Source: Bacteroidota bacterium (lineage in GTDB: Bacteria; Bacteroidota; Bacteroidia; Chitinophagales; Chitinophagaceae). Taken from it: DNA of 64,000 bases. How positions within the stretch are numbered: the first letter of the stretch is position 1; each line of letters opens with the position of its first letter. The position numbers were made by a program, and so were the translations under genes. Below, piece after piece: positions 35,948 through 44,815 of this stretch. Under the pieces are notes generated by a model. It ran no database searches, had not been told where the DNA came from, and saw only the letters and a list, made by a program, of their open reading frames with translations. The stretch lies in NCBI GenBank assembly GCA_018268085.1, contig JAFDXE010000016.1, forward strand, positions 1-64,000, read 5' to 3'.

Positions 35948-36289
35948 TCAGCTCTTTTTTACATTAGTAAATCCGTTCTTTAAAAACCACTGGAGCAATT
36001 TATCCCTGTTATCGCCCTGAACAAGAATCTCTCCGTCTTTTACCGAACCGCCGGTTCCGCAATATGCTTTTAATTTCTTACCAAGCGCCTCCTGGTCGGC
36101 TGTTGTGCCTACAAATCCTTCAACCAACGTAACGGCTTTGCCGCCCCTGTGTTTTGTATCCAGCCTTAACCTCAGTTTTTGTTTAGATGGCTCCAGGGTT
36201 GTTAATTGTTCCGCTTCTTCAAATTCAGGTTTATACGCAGGGTCTGTTGAATATACAATGCCCGATAATGGAATTTTATTTTTAGACAT
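35948..36289 (-). CDS. SUI1/YciH family translation factor
   Basis: The 113-residue protein resembles eukaryotic eIF1 (SUI1). The core basic stretch LRLRLDTKHRGGKAVTLVEG and the later CGTGGSVKDGEILVQGDNRD are the family signature. Bacterial YciH-type factors are thought to improve start-site fidelity or help in stress, without being essential. It lies 38 bp downstream of nadC on the same strand and may be cotranscribed with it. Confidence 0.9.
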   Translation of the reverse strand: MSKNKIPLSGIVYSTDPAYKPEFEEAEQLTTLEPSKQKLRLRLDTKHRGGKAVTLVEGFVGTTADQEALGKKLKAYCGTGGSVKDGEILVQGDNRDKLLQWFLKNGFTNVKKS

Positions 36290-36326
36290 AGATGTAAGAA
36301 TTCAGGTGTAGGTTTCTTTTACGAGT

Positions 36327-37178
36327 TTATACAATCACAGCTTTCAAGCTCAGGTCTAAACTTTTTGCCTGGTGAATAATTGCGCCGCTTGAAATAAAAT
36401 CAACACCGGTGGCAGCATACAATTCTAAATTATCGAGGTTGATACCGCCACTTGCTTCTGTTTCATAACGGCCAGCAATAACCGCCAACGCTTCAGTTAT
36501 CATGCCCGGTGTAAAATTATCCAGCATAATACGATCTACCTTTCCCGTTTCCATTACGCTTTTAACATCATCAAGGCTCCTGGTTTCTACTTCAATTTTT
36601 AAACCGGGTTTATGTTGTTGAACATAAGCATAGGCTTTGTTAATCGCATTTTCAATGCCGCCGCAATAATCTATATGGTTGTCTTTAAGCATAATCATAT
36701 CATACAAACCAAAACGATGGTTGTATCCTCCGCCGATCTTAACCGCTTCTTTTTCCAGGAGACGAAAACCCGGTGTTGTTTTGCGGGTATCGAGCAGGCG
36801 TGTTGAATAACCGGCAAGTTTTGAAACATACGCATTTGTTAGCGTAGCGATACCGCTCATGCGCTGCATACAATTAAGTACCAGTCTTTCACATTGTAAA
36901 ATCGTATGTACTTTAGCTTCTACTTCAAAGGCGATGTCGCCGGGCTTCATGAATTCGCCATCTTTCATATACCGGTTAAATACAATGTCAGGCTGCATAA
37001 ACCGGAAAATGGCTTCACCTACTGATACACCGGCGAGTATTCCTTCCTGTTTAATCTTTAAAATTGCTTTTCCCTTTGCGTTTTTGTCGATGCAGGATAA
37101 AGTAGAATGATCACCATCACCAATATCTTCTGCCAGTGCATTTTTAATTAGATTGTTCAACTGCTCAGTATAATTCAT
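36327..37178 (-). CDS. nadC: Nicotinate-nucleotide pyrophosphorylase (carboxylating)
   Basis: The 283-residue enzyme converts quinolinate and PRPP to nicotinate mononucleotide in de novo NAD synthesis. Visible motifs include LDTRKTTPGFRLLEKEAV with PRPP/quinolinate-binding residues, VETRSLDDVKSV and IMLDNFTP. I chose the ATG at 37178 (MNYTEQLNNLI); the upstream reading adds 12 unsupported residues. nadA and nadB are not in the window. A terminator for the preceding DUF4783 gene lies just upstream, so nadC has its own promoter. Confidence 0.95.
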   Translation of the reverse strand: MNYTEQLNNLIKNALAEDIGDGDHSTLSCIDKNAKGKAILKIKQEGILAGVSVGEAIFRFMQPDIVFNRYMKDGEFMKPGDIAFEVEAKVHTILQCERLVLNCMQRMSGIATLTNAYVSKLAGYSTRLLDTRKTTPGFRLLEKEAVKIGGGYNHRFGLYDMIMLKDNHIDYCGGIENAINKAYAYVQQHKPGLKIEVETRSLDDVKSVMETGKVDRIMLDNFTPGMITEALAVIAGRYETEASGGINLDNLELYAATGVDFISSGAIIHQAKSLDLSLKAVIV

Positions 37179-37214
37179 AACGACAAAACTACGCATAACA
37201 TCAACGCATGCCAA

Positions 37215-37238
37215 TAAAAAAGCTCCCTATCGGGAGCC
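37215..37238 (-). terminator. Rho-independent terminator after the DUF4783 gene
   Basis: The minus strand reads GGCTCCCGATAGGGAGC followed by six T. The stem is GCTCCC/GGGAGC with a 4-nt loop. It separates the DUF4783 gene from nadC. Confidence 0.82.
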
Positions 37239-37274
37239 TCTGTTCATTATTATTTCTTTATAGATTAACTGTAG

Positions 37275-37655
37275 TTATTTGCTTTCAAACCTGATCTCCT
37301 GCACCATCTGCCTGTCTCCTTTTTGCTTCATAAATACGGTGGTTCTATAAGTACCGTTAGCGGTAACCAGCGTTCCAATGCAATATTGAGATCCGGCATT
37401 CTCGCCCTTATGTATCACTTCAAAACTTTTCACCGGTGCATTGCTGAAAAAATCTTTCAGGATCATTTCACCCTGGCTTTTACTGTAACTATTACTTTTA
37501 TCGGGAAGCGTTATTTCAACCGTATTGTCGAAATATTTGGCGATCTGTGAAGCATTACCTGCTTTCAAAGCCGTGATGATTTCATCAATGCTTCCGGTAA
37601 CACTAAAGGATGTTAACAAGAGGGATGCGGCAATTAATGTAAAAAAATGTTTCAT
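37275..37655 (-). CDS. Secreted DUF4783 protein
   Basis: The 126-residue protein has a signal peptide (about 1-21, MKHFFTLIAASLLLTSFSVTG) and a compact domain matching DUF4783. It has the look of an NTF2-like/lumazine-binding cone fold: ITALKAGNASQIAKYFDN followed by alternating strands and KSQGEMILKDFFSN. No activity is known for this Bacteroidota family. It is a single-gene unit with its own terminator. Confidence 0.85.
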   Translation of the reverse strand: MKHFFTLIAASLLLTSFSVTGSIDEIITALKAGNASQIAKYFDNTVEITLPDKSNSYSKSQGEMILKDFFSNAPVKSFEVIHKGENAGSQYCIGTLVTANGTYRTTVFMKQKGDRQMVQEIRFESK

Positions 37656-37788
37656 AAAGAAAAATTTTACGCTGCTGTTAGTCTAAAAACGTGCCAACAC
37701 TTATAAAATTGCCGGTTCCTGCTATTATTTCTGGTTTACAGCATACAATAAACGCAACTGTTTAACAGCAAATATTTAGCTTTACAAA

Positions 37789-39303
37789 ATGGAAAATAAG
37801 AAAATAATTTTAATAATTATGGATGGCTGGGGACTTGGAAAAGAAAAATCGAGTGATGCAATTCAACATGCCAATACGCCATTTGTAAGTTCTTTATATA
37901 GCAAATATCCTAATACAACACTGGTAACCTGTGGTGAGGCGGTAGGATTACCAGCCGGACAAATGGGAAACAGTGAAGTGGGGCATCTTAACCTGGGTGC
38001 CGGAAGAATAGTGTACCAGGAACTGGAACGTATCAATGTATCTATCCGGAACAACGAGTTCCAACATAATAAGGCAATACTGGACGCTATCAGCTATGCA
38101 AAACAAAACAACAAAACACTGCACCTGGCCGGATTGGTAAGCGATGGCGGTGTTCATTCACATATTAATCACCTCAAAGCAATCCTATCTACCTGTGCTG
38201 CAAACGGACTCACAAACGTGTTGGTGCATGCATTTACCGATGGCCGTGATACGGATCCGAAATCGGGAATTGGTTTTATTAAAGAATTAATAGAGCATAT
38301 AAAAATTTCTACCGGGGAAATTGCCACTATTACCGGCCGTTATTATGCCATGGACAGGGATAAGCGCTGGGAAAGAGTAAAAATTGCCTATGATGCAATG
38401 ACGAAAGGTACAGGTACAAAAACCAGCAACCTTATTCAGTCAATGGAAGCATCGTACCTTGCTAATGTTACAGATGAATTCATACAACCGCTGATCAACG
38501 GCAATCTTCCCAAAACAACTATTGAAAACGGCGATGCGGTTATATGTTTTAATTTCAGAACCGACCGCTGCAGGGAAATTACAGAAGTACTTACGCAAAC
38601 GGATATGCCCGAATTTGACATGCACAAACTGAACCTGCATTATACCACCATGACGATCTACGATCAGCGATTTAAAAATGTGCATACCGTTTTTGAAAAT
38701 GATGATCTCACTAACACGCTGGGTGAAATATTATCGCTGCATGGAAAGACACAGTTACGCATAGCCGAAACTGAAAAATATCCGCATGTAAGCTTTTTCT
38801 TCAGTGGTGGAAGAGAAAAACCATTTGAAGGAGAAGAACGGATCATGATCCCTTCACCTAAAGTAGCCACTTACGATTTACAACCAGAGATGAGTGCTAA
38901 TGAAGTTACCAGAGCAGTTGTTGAATCGATCAATAACAAACAACCGGATTTTATCTGCCTCAATTTTGCGAACGCAGATATGGTGGGCCATACCGGCGTT
39001 TGGAATGCAGTAATTAAAGCGGTGGAAACTGTTGATAGCTGTGTAGAAAAAGTAGTTACGGCTGCCCTGGCAAAAGATTATGCAATATTTCTAACTGCTG
39101 ATCATGGAAACGCCGATTATGAGATCAATGAAGACGGCACCCCCAATACAGCGCACACATTGAACCCTGTTCCGTTTTTCATCATCGACAACACATGGAA
39201 AGGAAATGTTAAGCCCGGGAAACTGGGTGATATTGCACCAACTATTTTAACCATGATGAACATTCCCGTTCCGCCAACTATGACAGGAAACATTTTAATT
39301 TAA
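37789..39303 (+). CDS. gpmI: Cofactor-independent phosphoglycerate mutase
   Basis: The 504-residue manganese-dependent enzyme interconverts 3- and 2-phosphoglycerate in glycolysis. It belongs to the alkaline phosphatase superfamily. Metal ligands and the nucleophile are seen in IIMDGWG, the serine motif MGNSEVGHLNLGAGR near residue 65 and FLTADHGNADY near the end. Length is typical. The heme-binding protein gene starts 2 bp after the stop, so the two are cotranscribed. Confidence 0.97.
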   Translation: MENKKIILIIMDGWGLGKEKSSDAIQHANTPFVSSLYSKYPNTTLVTCGEAVGLPAGQMGNSEVGHLNLGAGRIVYQELERINVSIRNNEFQHNKAILDAISYAKQNNKTLHLAGLVSDGGVHSHINHLKAILSTCAANGLTNVLVHAFTDGRDTDPKSGIGFIKELIEHIKISTGEIATITGRYYAMDRDKRWERVKIAYDAMTKGTGTKTSNLIQSMEASYLANVTDEFIQPLINGNLPKTTIENGDAVICFNFRTDRCREITEVLTQTDMPEFDMHKLNLHYTTMTIYDQRFKNVHTVFENDDLTNTLGEILSLHGKTQLRIAETEKYPHVSFFFSGGREKPFEGEERIMIPSPKVATYDLQPEMSANEVTRAVVESINNKQPDFICLNFANADMVGHTGVWNAVIKAVETVDSCVEKVVTAALAKDYAIFLTADHGNADYEINEDGTPNTAHTLNPVPFFIIDNTWKGNVKPGKLGDIAPTILTMMNIPVPPTMTGNILI

Positions 39304-39305
39304 AT

Positions 39306-39803
39306 ATGAAAAAGATTGTAAAGTACATCCTTGTAACACTGCTGATACTTTTTGTGTTGGTTCAGTTTTATCCCAGAAACAACAACAACAATTCAACTGC
39401 AATAACGCAAACTGATATAAGCAATGTACACCACGTGCCGGAACAGGTAATGCAGGTATTAAAAACGAGTTGTTATGATTGTCATAGTAACCACACTACC
39501 TATCCGTGGTATGCGCAGGTTCAGCCGGTATCCATGTGGCTCGGACATCATGTAGATGAAGGGAAAGATGAATTGAATTTTTCTGAATTCGGCCAGTATA
39601 ACTTACGAAGACAATACCGTAAACTGGAAGAGATAAACGAACAGGTAAAATCCGGTGAAATGCCGCTGGATTCCTATACCTGGATTCATCGTGATGCCCG
39701 TCTCTCTGAAGCTCAGCGATTACTGGTAGCTGACTGGGTATCGGTATTAAGGGATAGTATGCAGGCGAATTACCCGCCCGATAGTTTGCGCAGAAAAAAA
39801 TAA
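39306..39803 (+). CDS. Membrane-anchored heme-binding domain protein
   Basis: The 165-residue protein has one N-terminal helix (about 4-21) and then a periplasmic domain with one c-type heme site, CYDCHSNHTTYPWY, followed by WLGHHVDEGKDELNF. This is the Haem_bd family (PF14376 by recall), which is common in Bacteroidota. It likely holds a single covalently attached heme and acts in periplasmic electron transfer or sensing; its partners are unknown. Its only tight neighbour is gpmI, 2 bp upstream, which has no obvious functional link. Confidence 0.88.
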   Translation: MKKIVKYILVTLLILFVLVQFYPRNNNNNSTAITQTDISNVHHVPEQVMQVLKTSCYDCHSNHTTYPWYAQVQPVSMWLGHHVDEGKDELNFSEFGQYNLRRQYRKLEEINEQVKSGEMPLDSYTWIHRDARLSEAQRLLVADWVSVLRDSMQANYPPDSLRRKK

Positions 39804-39934
39804 ATATCAGGTTTTATTGTAATAGGCGCTTACCATTCATACCTGCTCTTGTCAAAAATGAGTCTTTTTTAAGGTGCAAGCAGCATCTGTACTTCAAATT
39901 TGTCTATATTTATACGGTACAAAACCCTTCTATT

Positions 39935-40516
39935 ATGACCGAAGAGCAAATGCTTGCCGGAAGTATTAAAAACAATGCTGCTGCACAGGAGGCACTGTAT
40001 AATAGATTCAGCCCCCGTATGCTGGGTGTTTGTTACCGTTTTGCGAAAAACCGTGAAGATGCGGAGGATATGCTGCAGGACGGATTTATCAAAGTATTCA
40101 CCCAATTGCATCAATACAGAAACGAGGGTGCCCTGGAAGGCTGGATCAGGAGAATCATTGTTCATACCTGCATTAATATCCTTAAAAAGAATAAGAAGTT
40201 CTCTGATAGTGTTGACATCATTCATGCAAACAGCATCCAGGTTAAGGAGGATATGATCCCTTCGATCATGCAGGCCAAGCAGGTTGTGGAATGCATTCGC
40301 CTATTGCCGCTCGGGTACAGAACAGTATTAAACCTGTATGCTATTGAAGGCTATTCACATAAAGAAATTGCGCAGATGCTTGAAATAGAAGAAAGCACCA
40401 GCAGAAGCCAGTACACCCGGGCTAAAGCGATGCTGGAAGATGTACTGATTAAAAAGAAAATAATATTGAAACCAAAGGCGAGAATAACTTTCGGAAAAGC
40501 TATATCGCCGCTATAA
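39935..40516 (+). CDS. ECF-type RNA polymerase sigma factor
   Basis: The 193-residue sigma-70 family protein of the ECF group has region 2 (about residues 22-90: CYRFAKNREDAEDMLQDGF) and region 4 (about 125-175: YRTVLNLYAIEGYSHKEIAQ). Region 3 is absent. It should direct transcription of a small regulon. The next gene, 63 bp downstream, has a short cytoplasmic N-terminus and a membrane helix and may be its anti-sigma partner. No autoregulated promoter motif was clear to me. Confidence 0.93.
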   Translation: MTEEQMLAGSIKNNAAAQEALYNRFSPRMLGVCYRFAKNREDAEDMLQDGFIKVFTQLHQYRNEGALEGWIRRIIVHTCINILKKNKKFSDSVDIIHANSIQVKEDMIPSIMQAKQVVECIRLLPLGYRTVLNLYAIEGYSHKEIAQMLEIEESTSRSQYTRAKAMLEDVLIKKKIILKPKARITFGKAISPL

Positions 40517-40579
40517 AATAAATAGAAGAGAAAAAACGCTTTTGTAAACTACCAGCTAACTAAAGGCTTTTGTGAAACG

Positions 40580-42064
40580 ATGGAAAAGAATTTTTACAAC
40601 AACGATTTTGAGCAGTTCTTGAAGGAAACGGTTGATGATTTCAGGATGTATCCTTCAAAAAGGGTTTGGAATAGTTTATACAATAATCTCCACCCTGGCC
40701 GTAAGTGGCCTTCCTTACCAGTTTGTTTATTGTTGCTTTCATCTGTTATTTTTATTGGCATCGCTCATAAAAATGAAATAACAGGCAGTACCGTAGTAAA
40801 TAATAAGATAAGCCCGGCTACTGTTCAGGCTAATAACCAGCAATTAACTGCACAACTAACTACGGTTAATAAAAACAATCCTGTTTCCGAACAAGCAGCA
40901 ATTAACCGCCCGGAAACGATGATTCCGGTAAGATCAATTAACACTGCTGGTCGTCAGCAACACAACAGGGTTCCTGCTCAATCGGTAAACCTTACTAATA
41001 AAAGCAACTCTATTGTTCGTGGAGATATTGAAAATGTGGCTATAACGAACGAATCGGACTACAGCAGCTTACAGGGTACAGTAGTAGCAGATGGTCGTCG
41101 CACCTATAGTAAAGCAATTTCTGCTGTTGCAGAAACGGAGCCTGCTTCTGAAAAAACAGATCGGTTAAATGCAGATGATGCCGTTATTGCTGCCGCTGAT
41201 GAATCGAATGCTTCTCTTAGGATTATTCAAAAAGAACTTCCACGAATCGTATTGCCGGCAATTGGAAATATACATGCTGAAAAAGAATGGATAGATGATT
41301 ATGCATTCAACAATCAGCCTCCGGCACCGCTAAAAACAAAATTGCAATACCAGTTTTATATAACACCCTCCATTGGTTACCGAACTTTAAAGCAAACAGC
41401 ATCCTATATCACGCCTGCAAGAATGTCGCTGGTAACAGCAGAACCTGATGGGCCTAATGCATTGCAACAGTCTGCAGGATTCAATTTTGAAATGGGGTAT
41501 GGTTATGTGTACAGCAAAACAAAAAACCTGAAATTAAAAGGGGCAGTACAACTGAATTATACAAGCTATAAAATATATGCGCATAAACTCGGGCACTCAA
41601 CCATTAGCAGTATAGTTGAACAGGAAGGATATTCAGCCAATAGTGTTACAGTAAGCCAGCATTCAACATCTCTGGCAAACCTGGCATCTGGCAACGACAA
41701 AAAATACAATAGCAGTACCGTACAACTCTCTATACCACTGGGCGCAGACCTGAAGTTTGCCGGAAGGCATAATCTCCAATGGTTTGTAGGTGCAACCGTT
41801 CAGCCAACATATGTATTGTTTGGAAATGCTTACCTGCCCTCCGCTGATTCTAAAAATTATGTGTACGACTCAAAGTTCCTTCGTAAGTGGAATGTAAACG
41901 CTGCGGTGGAAGCATTTGTCAGCTATAGAACAAAAAGTGGTGTTATCCTCAATGCGGGTCCTCAATTCAGATACCAGTTCCTGTCTAGCTATAAATCAAA
42001 ATATGCATACAATGAGAAATTGTACAATGTTGGTTTGAAGATAGGCATGATAAGAAATTTTTAA
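40580..42064 (+). CDS. Sigma-linked protein with membrane helix and C-terminal beta-barrel
   Basis: The 494-residue protein is unusual. Residues 1-47 are charged and lack a signal peptide (MEKNFYNNDFEQFLKETVDD, then FRMYPSKRVWNSL). One helix follows at about 48-64, then a low-complexity Asn/Thr/Ala-rich linker to about 255. The last ~240 residues have the alternating strands of an outer-membrane barrel (YQFYITPSIGYRTL onward) and end in Phe (GLKIGMIRNF). Such a chain would have its N-terminus in the cytoplasm and its barrel in the outer membrane. Placement 63 bp after an ECF sigma gene suggests the N-terminus binds sigma, an inference. A terminator follows. Confidence 0.75.
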   Translation: MEKNFYNNDFEQFLKETVDDFRMYPSKRVWNSLYNNLHPGRKWPSLPVCLLLLSSVIFIGIAHKNEITGSTVVNNKISPATVQANNQQLTAQLTTVNKNNPVSEQAAINRPETMIPVRSINTAGRQQHNRVPAQSVNLTNKSNSIVRGDIENVAITNESDYSSLQGTVVADGRRTYSKAISAVAETEPASEKTDRLNADDAVIAAADESNASLRIIQKELPRIVLPAIGNIHAEKEWIDDYAFNNQPPAPLKTKLQYQFYITPSIGYRTLKQTASYITPARMSLVTAEPDGPNALQQSAGFNFEMGYGYVYSKTKNLKLKGAVQLNYTSYKIYAHKLGHSTISSIVEQEGYSANSVTVSQHSTSLANLASGNDKKYNSSTVQLSIPLGADLKFAGRHNLQWFVGATVQPTYVLFGNAYLPSADSKNYVYDSKFLRKWNVNAAVEAFVSYRTKSGVILNAGPQFRYQFLSSYKSKYAYNEKLYNVGLKIGMIRNF

Positions 42065-42080
42065 CCATATTATACTTTGA

Positions 42081-42115
42081 AAAAAAGCGCAGCATGTTTA
42101 TGTTGCGCTTTTTTT
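42081..42115 (+). terminator. Rho-independent terminator after the barrel protein gene
   Basis: AAAAAAGCGCA pairs with TGCGCTTTTTT around a short loop at 42096-42099 and continues into T. It ends the sigma/barrel unit. Confidence 0.85.
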
Positions 42116-42160
42116 ATTCAACCTTCACTGTATTAACAGCCTAAAAGTTAATTTTGAAAA

Positions 42161-42766
42161 ATGAAAAGAATATCCGTAATCTGCATGTGTGCAATTTGCC
42201 TGTTTTCCTGTGCAGGCAATAAAAAAGAAAATTCCGGCAACAAAGTTTTGGTTGCAGACAGTAGTGGCATGAAGGCGGAGATCCCTCATTTTTTCCCGGT
42301 TACTGATTACATTAAGGGACAGGTGTACGATATAACCAATGGAAGCATCAATCCGTTCAAAACAGTCATTACTCCATCCAAAACAGATTCAAACTGGCTT
42401 AAAATGGAAGATCTCAGTAAAGAAGTGAGTGATTTCTATACCCCCGAAATTGATTCAAATAACCTGGCAAGTTTATTTGCAGAAAAGAAGTTTATGGATC
42501 AAACATTGAATGCGGTTACTTTTACCTATGATCCGATTTCTACTTTACCGGATACATTTTCACTCAGGCACTGGGATGTTTACGTAGATCCGGAATCACA
42601 AAAAGTAACGCGTGTGTATATACTAAAAAAACTACCGCAGAATAAAATGCAACAACTCACCTGGAATACAGGAAAAGGCTGCAACATTAAAATCATTTCA
42701 GAAGATACTGTTCATGGAAAACCTATAATTGAAAAACAGGTTTTTATTAAATGGGATGGTAATTAA
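42161..42766 (+). CDS. Lipoprotein of unknown function upstream of uvrC
   Basis: The 201-residue protein has a lipoprotein signal (LFSC, Cys17). Its mature part (PVTDYIKGQVYDI, NPFKTV, RHWDVYVDPESQKVTRVYI) is beta-rich and resembles no family I can name. It should be attached to the outer or inner membrane. Its stop codon is 2 bp before the uvrC start, so the two genes are translated from one transcript, although there is no functional link to DNA repair in the sequence. Confidence 0.78.
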   Translation: MKRISVICMCAICLFSCAGNKKENSGNKVLVADSSGMKAEIPHFFPVTDYIKGQVYDITNGSINPFKTVITPSKTDSNWLKMEDLSKEVSDFYTPEIDSNNLASLFAEKKFMDQTLNAVTFTYDPISTLPDTFSLRHWDVYVDPESQKVTRVYILKKLPQNKMQQLTWNTGKGCNIKIISEDTVHGKPIIEKQVFIKWDGN

Positions 42767-42768
42767 AG

Positions 42769-44577
42769 ATGACACAACAGGAATTTTCCATAATCTCCGG
42801 ATCAATACCTGCATTACCCGGCATCTACAAATATTATAATGCCGCCAATGAACTCATATATGTTGGTAAGGCAAAACACTTACGAAAAAGAGTAAGCAGT
42901 TATTTTTCAAAAACTTTTACCAATTATAAAACGGCAGAACTTGTTCAGCGCATTCACAAAATAGAATTCACCATCGTAAACAGTGAACAGGATGCTTTTT
43001 TACTCGAGAACTCACTGATTAAGGAATACCAGCCTTTATTTAATATTAACCTTAAAGATGATAAAACCTATCCTTTTATTGTTGTAAAAAATGAAGCTTT
43101 TCCCCGTGTTTTTTTTACCAGGAAAAAAATAAATGACGGATCTCAATATTTTGGTCCTTACACTTCTGTTGCAAGCGTAAGGGAACTCCTCGATTTTATC
43201 AAACAGAATATTCCATTACGAACCTGTAAACTCAACCTTACAGATAATAATATCAGGAAAAAGAAATTTAAAGTTTGCCTTGAATATCACCTTGGAAACT
43301 GTAAAGGTCCTTGCGAAGGCCTGCAAACTCTTGAAGATTATGATGAAGGAATTGACCGGTTAAAAAGTATTCTGAAAGGAAATGTGTCACCGGTAATCCA
43401 GGATTTTAAAAAACAGGTAAAACTGTTTGCTGAAAAAATGGAATTTGAAAAAGCGGCTGTATTCCAGGATAAGATAGTACAGTTGCAAAATTACCAGGCC
43501 AGGTCAACCGTGGTGAATACCAATACAGGTACAGTTGATGTAGCTTCTATTTTGGAAGAGGGTGATACGGCTTATGTAAATTATCTTTCTGTAAGTAACG
43601 GAAGTATTATCGTTACTAAAACGATTACTCTTGTAAAAAAGCTGGAGGAAACAAAAGAAGAAGTGCTTTCATTTGCGATTGCACAACTCAGGCAAACATT
43701 CGGTAACGAAGCAAAAGAAATCATTGTTCCGTTTCCGATTGATTATAATGAGGAGGGAGTACAGTTATCCATACCAAAATCCGGAGACAAGAAAAAGCTC
43801 CTGGATTTATCCGAGAAGAACGTGAATTATTTTATGGAAGAATTACATGCCAGGAAAATTCTACGACTCGAGGATAAAACAGAAGATGAAAAACAAGCCG
43901 TGTTGTTACAATTACAGGAAGATCTGCAATTGCCTGAATTGCCCAATCACATCGAATGTTTTGATAACTCCAATTTACATGGAACGAATGCGGTAGCAGC
44001 AATGGTTTGCTTTAAAAACGGAGAGCCCAGTAAGGCAGATTACCGTCATTTTAATATTAAAACAGTTGAAGGTATTAACGATTTTGCATCAATGGCAGAA
44101 GTAGTTAAAAGACGATATAAACGCATTATAGACGAAGGTAAACCCATACCGCAACTGGTAATAATAGATGGCGGGAAAGGGCAATTAGGCGCAGCCCTTG
44201 AAAGTATTTATGAATTGGGGTTGCATGGTAAAACAACACTGGTAGGACTTGCAAAAAACCAGGAAGAACTTTTTTTTGCAGGTGACCAGTTTTCTAAACA
44301 ATTATCATGGAATAGTGAGAGTTTGAAATTAATCAGGAGAATAAGGGATGAAGTTCACCGTTTTGGAATAACATTTCACAGGAATAAAAGAAGTAAAGCT
44401 GCCATTCAGAATGAGTTGGAGCAGATAGCTGGAGTGGGACAGCAAACGGCAGATGCCTTATTAAAAGCATTTAAGTCGGTAAAGCGTATCCGGGAAACTT
44501 CTTTTGAAGCGTTAGAGAAAGTAGTAGGAAAATCTAAAGCAAGGATTGTTTTTGAAGGATTACATAAACAGGCATAA
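42769..44577 (+). CDS. uvrC: Excinuclease ABC subunit C
   Basis: The 602-residue nucleotide-excision-repair nuclease makes both incisions around a lesion with UvrB. The GIY-YIG nuclease domain comes first (LPGIYKYYNA, LIYVGKAKHLRKR), then the UVR motif that binds UvrB (KMEFEKAAVFQDKIVQLQNY), the RNase H-like domain (IECFDNSNLHGTNAVAAMVC) and a C-terminal helix-hairpin-helix pair (IAGVGQQTADALLKAF). A weak stem near 44582-44608 may act as its terminator. Confidence 0.97.
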   Translation: MTQQEFSIISGSIPALPGIYKYYNAANELIYVGKAKHLRKRVSSYFSKTFTNYKTAELVQRIHKIEFTIVNSEQDAFLLENSLIKEYQPLFNINLKDDKTYPFIVVKNEAFPRVFFTRKKINDGSQYFGPYTSVASVRELLDFIKQNIPLRTCKLNLTDNNIRKKKFKVCLEYHLGNCKGPCEGLQTLEDYDEGIDRLKSILKGNVSPVIQDFKKQVKLFAEKMEFEKAAVFQDKIVQLQNYQARSTVVNTNTGTVDVASILEEGDTAYVNYLSVSNGSIIVTKTITLVKKLEETKEEVLSFAIAQLRQTFGNEAKEIIVPFPIDYNEEGVQLSIPKSGDKKKLLDLSEKNVNYFMEELHARKILRLEDKTEDEKQAVLLQLQEDLQLPELPNHIECFDNSNLHGTNAVAAMVCFKNGEPSKADYRHFNIKTVEGINDFASMAEVVKRRYKRIIDEGKPIPQLVIIDGGKGQLGAALESIYELGLHGKTTLVGLAKNQEELFFAGDQFSKQLSWNSESLKLIRRIRDEVHRFGITFHRNKRSKAAIQNELEQIAGVGQQTADALLKAFKSVKRIRETSFEALEKVVGKSKARIVFEGLHKQA

Positions 44578-44765
44578 AAAAAGGGCCAGGATAAAAATCC
44601 AGCCCCGCTTTAAAATCCAATATCCTATGAAAAACCGATGTAAAAGTAGGGGTAAATTCTACATCACACAATACGCTATTTGTAGTATTTCTTTAAAAAA
44701 GACAATGTTTGAACATGATTTATAGGGCTTTATAATAATTGATGCGACCGCAAATTGCAACAAAT

Positions 44766-44795
44766 AAAAATCCCCTTCGCAAGAAGGGGATTTTA
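44766..44795 (-). terminator. Rho-independent terminator of the gldKLMN operon
   Basis: The minus strand reads AAAATCCCCTT, loop, AAGGGGATTTTT then ATTTG. It lies about 20 bp beyond the gldN stop and, being near-symmetric, may also stop plus-strand transcription from uvrC. Confidence 0.85.
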
Positions 44796-44815
44796 TATAA
44801 CATGTCGACCTTGAA

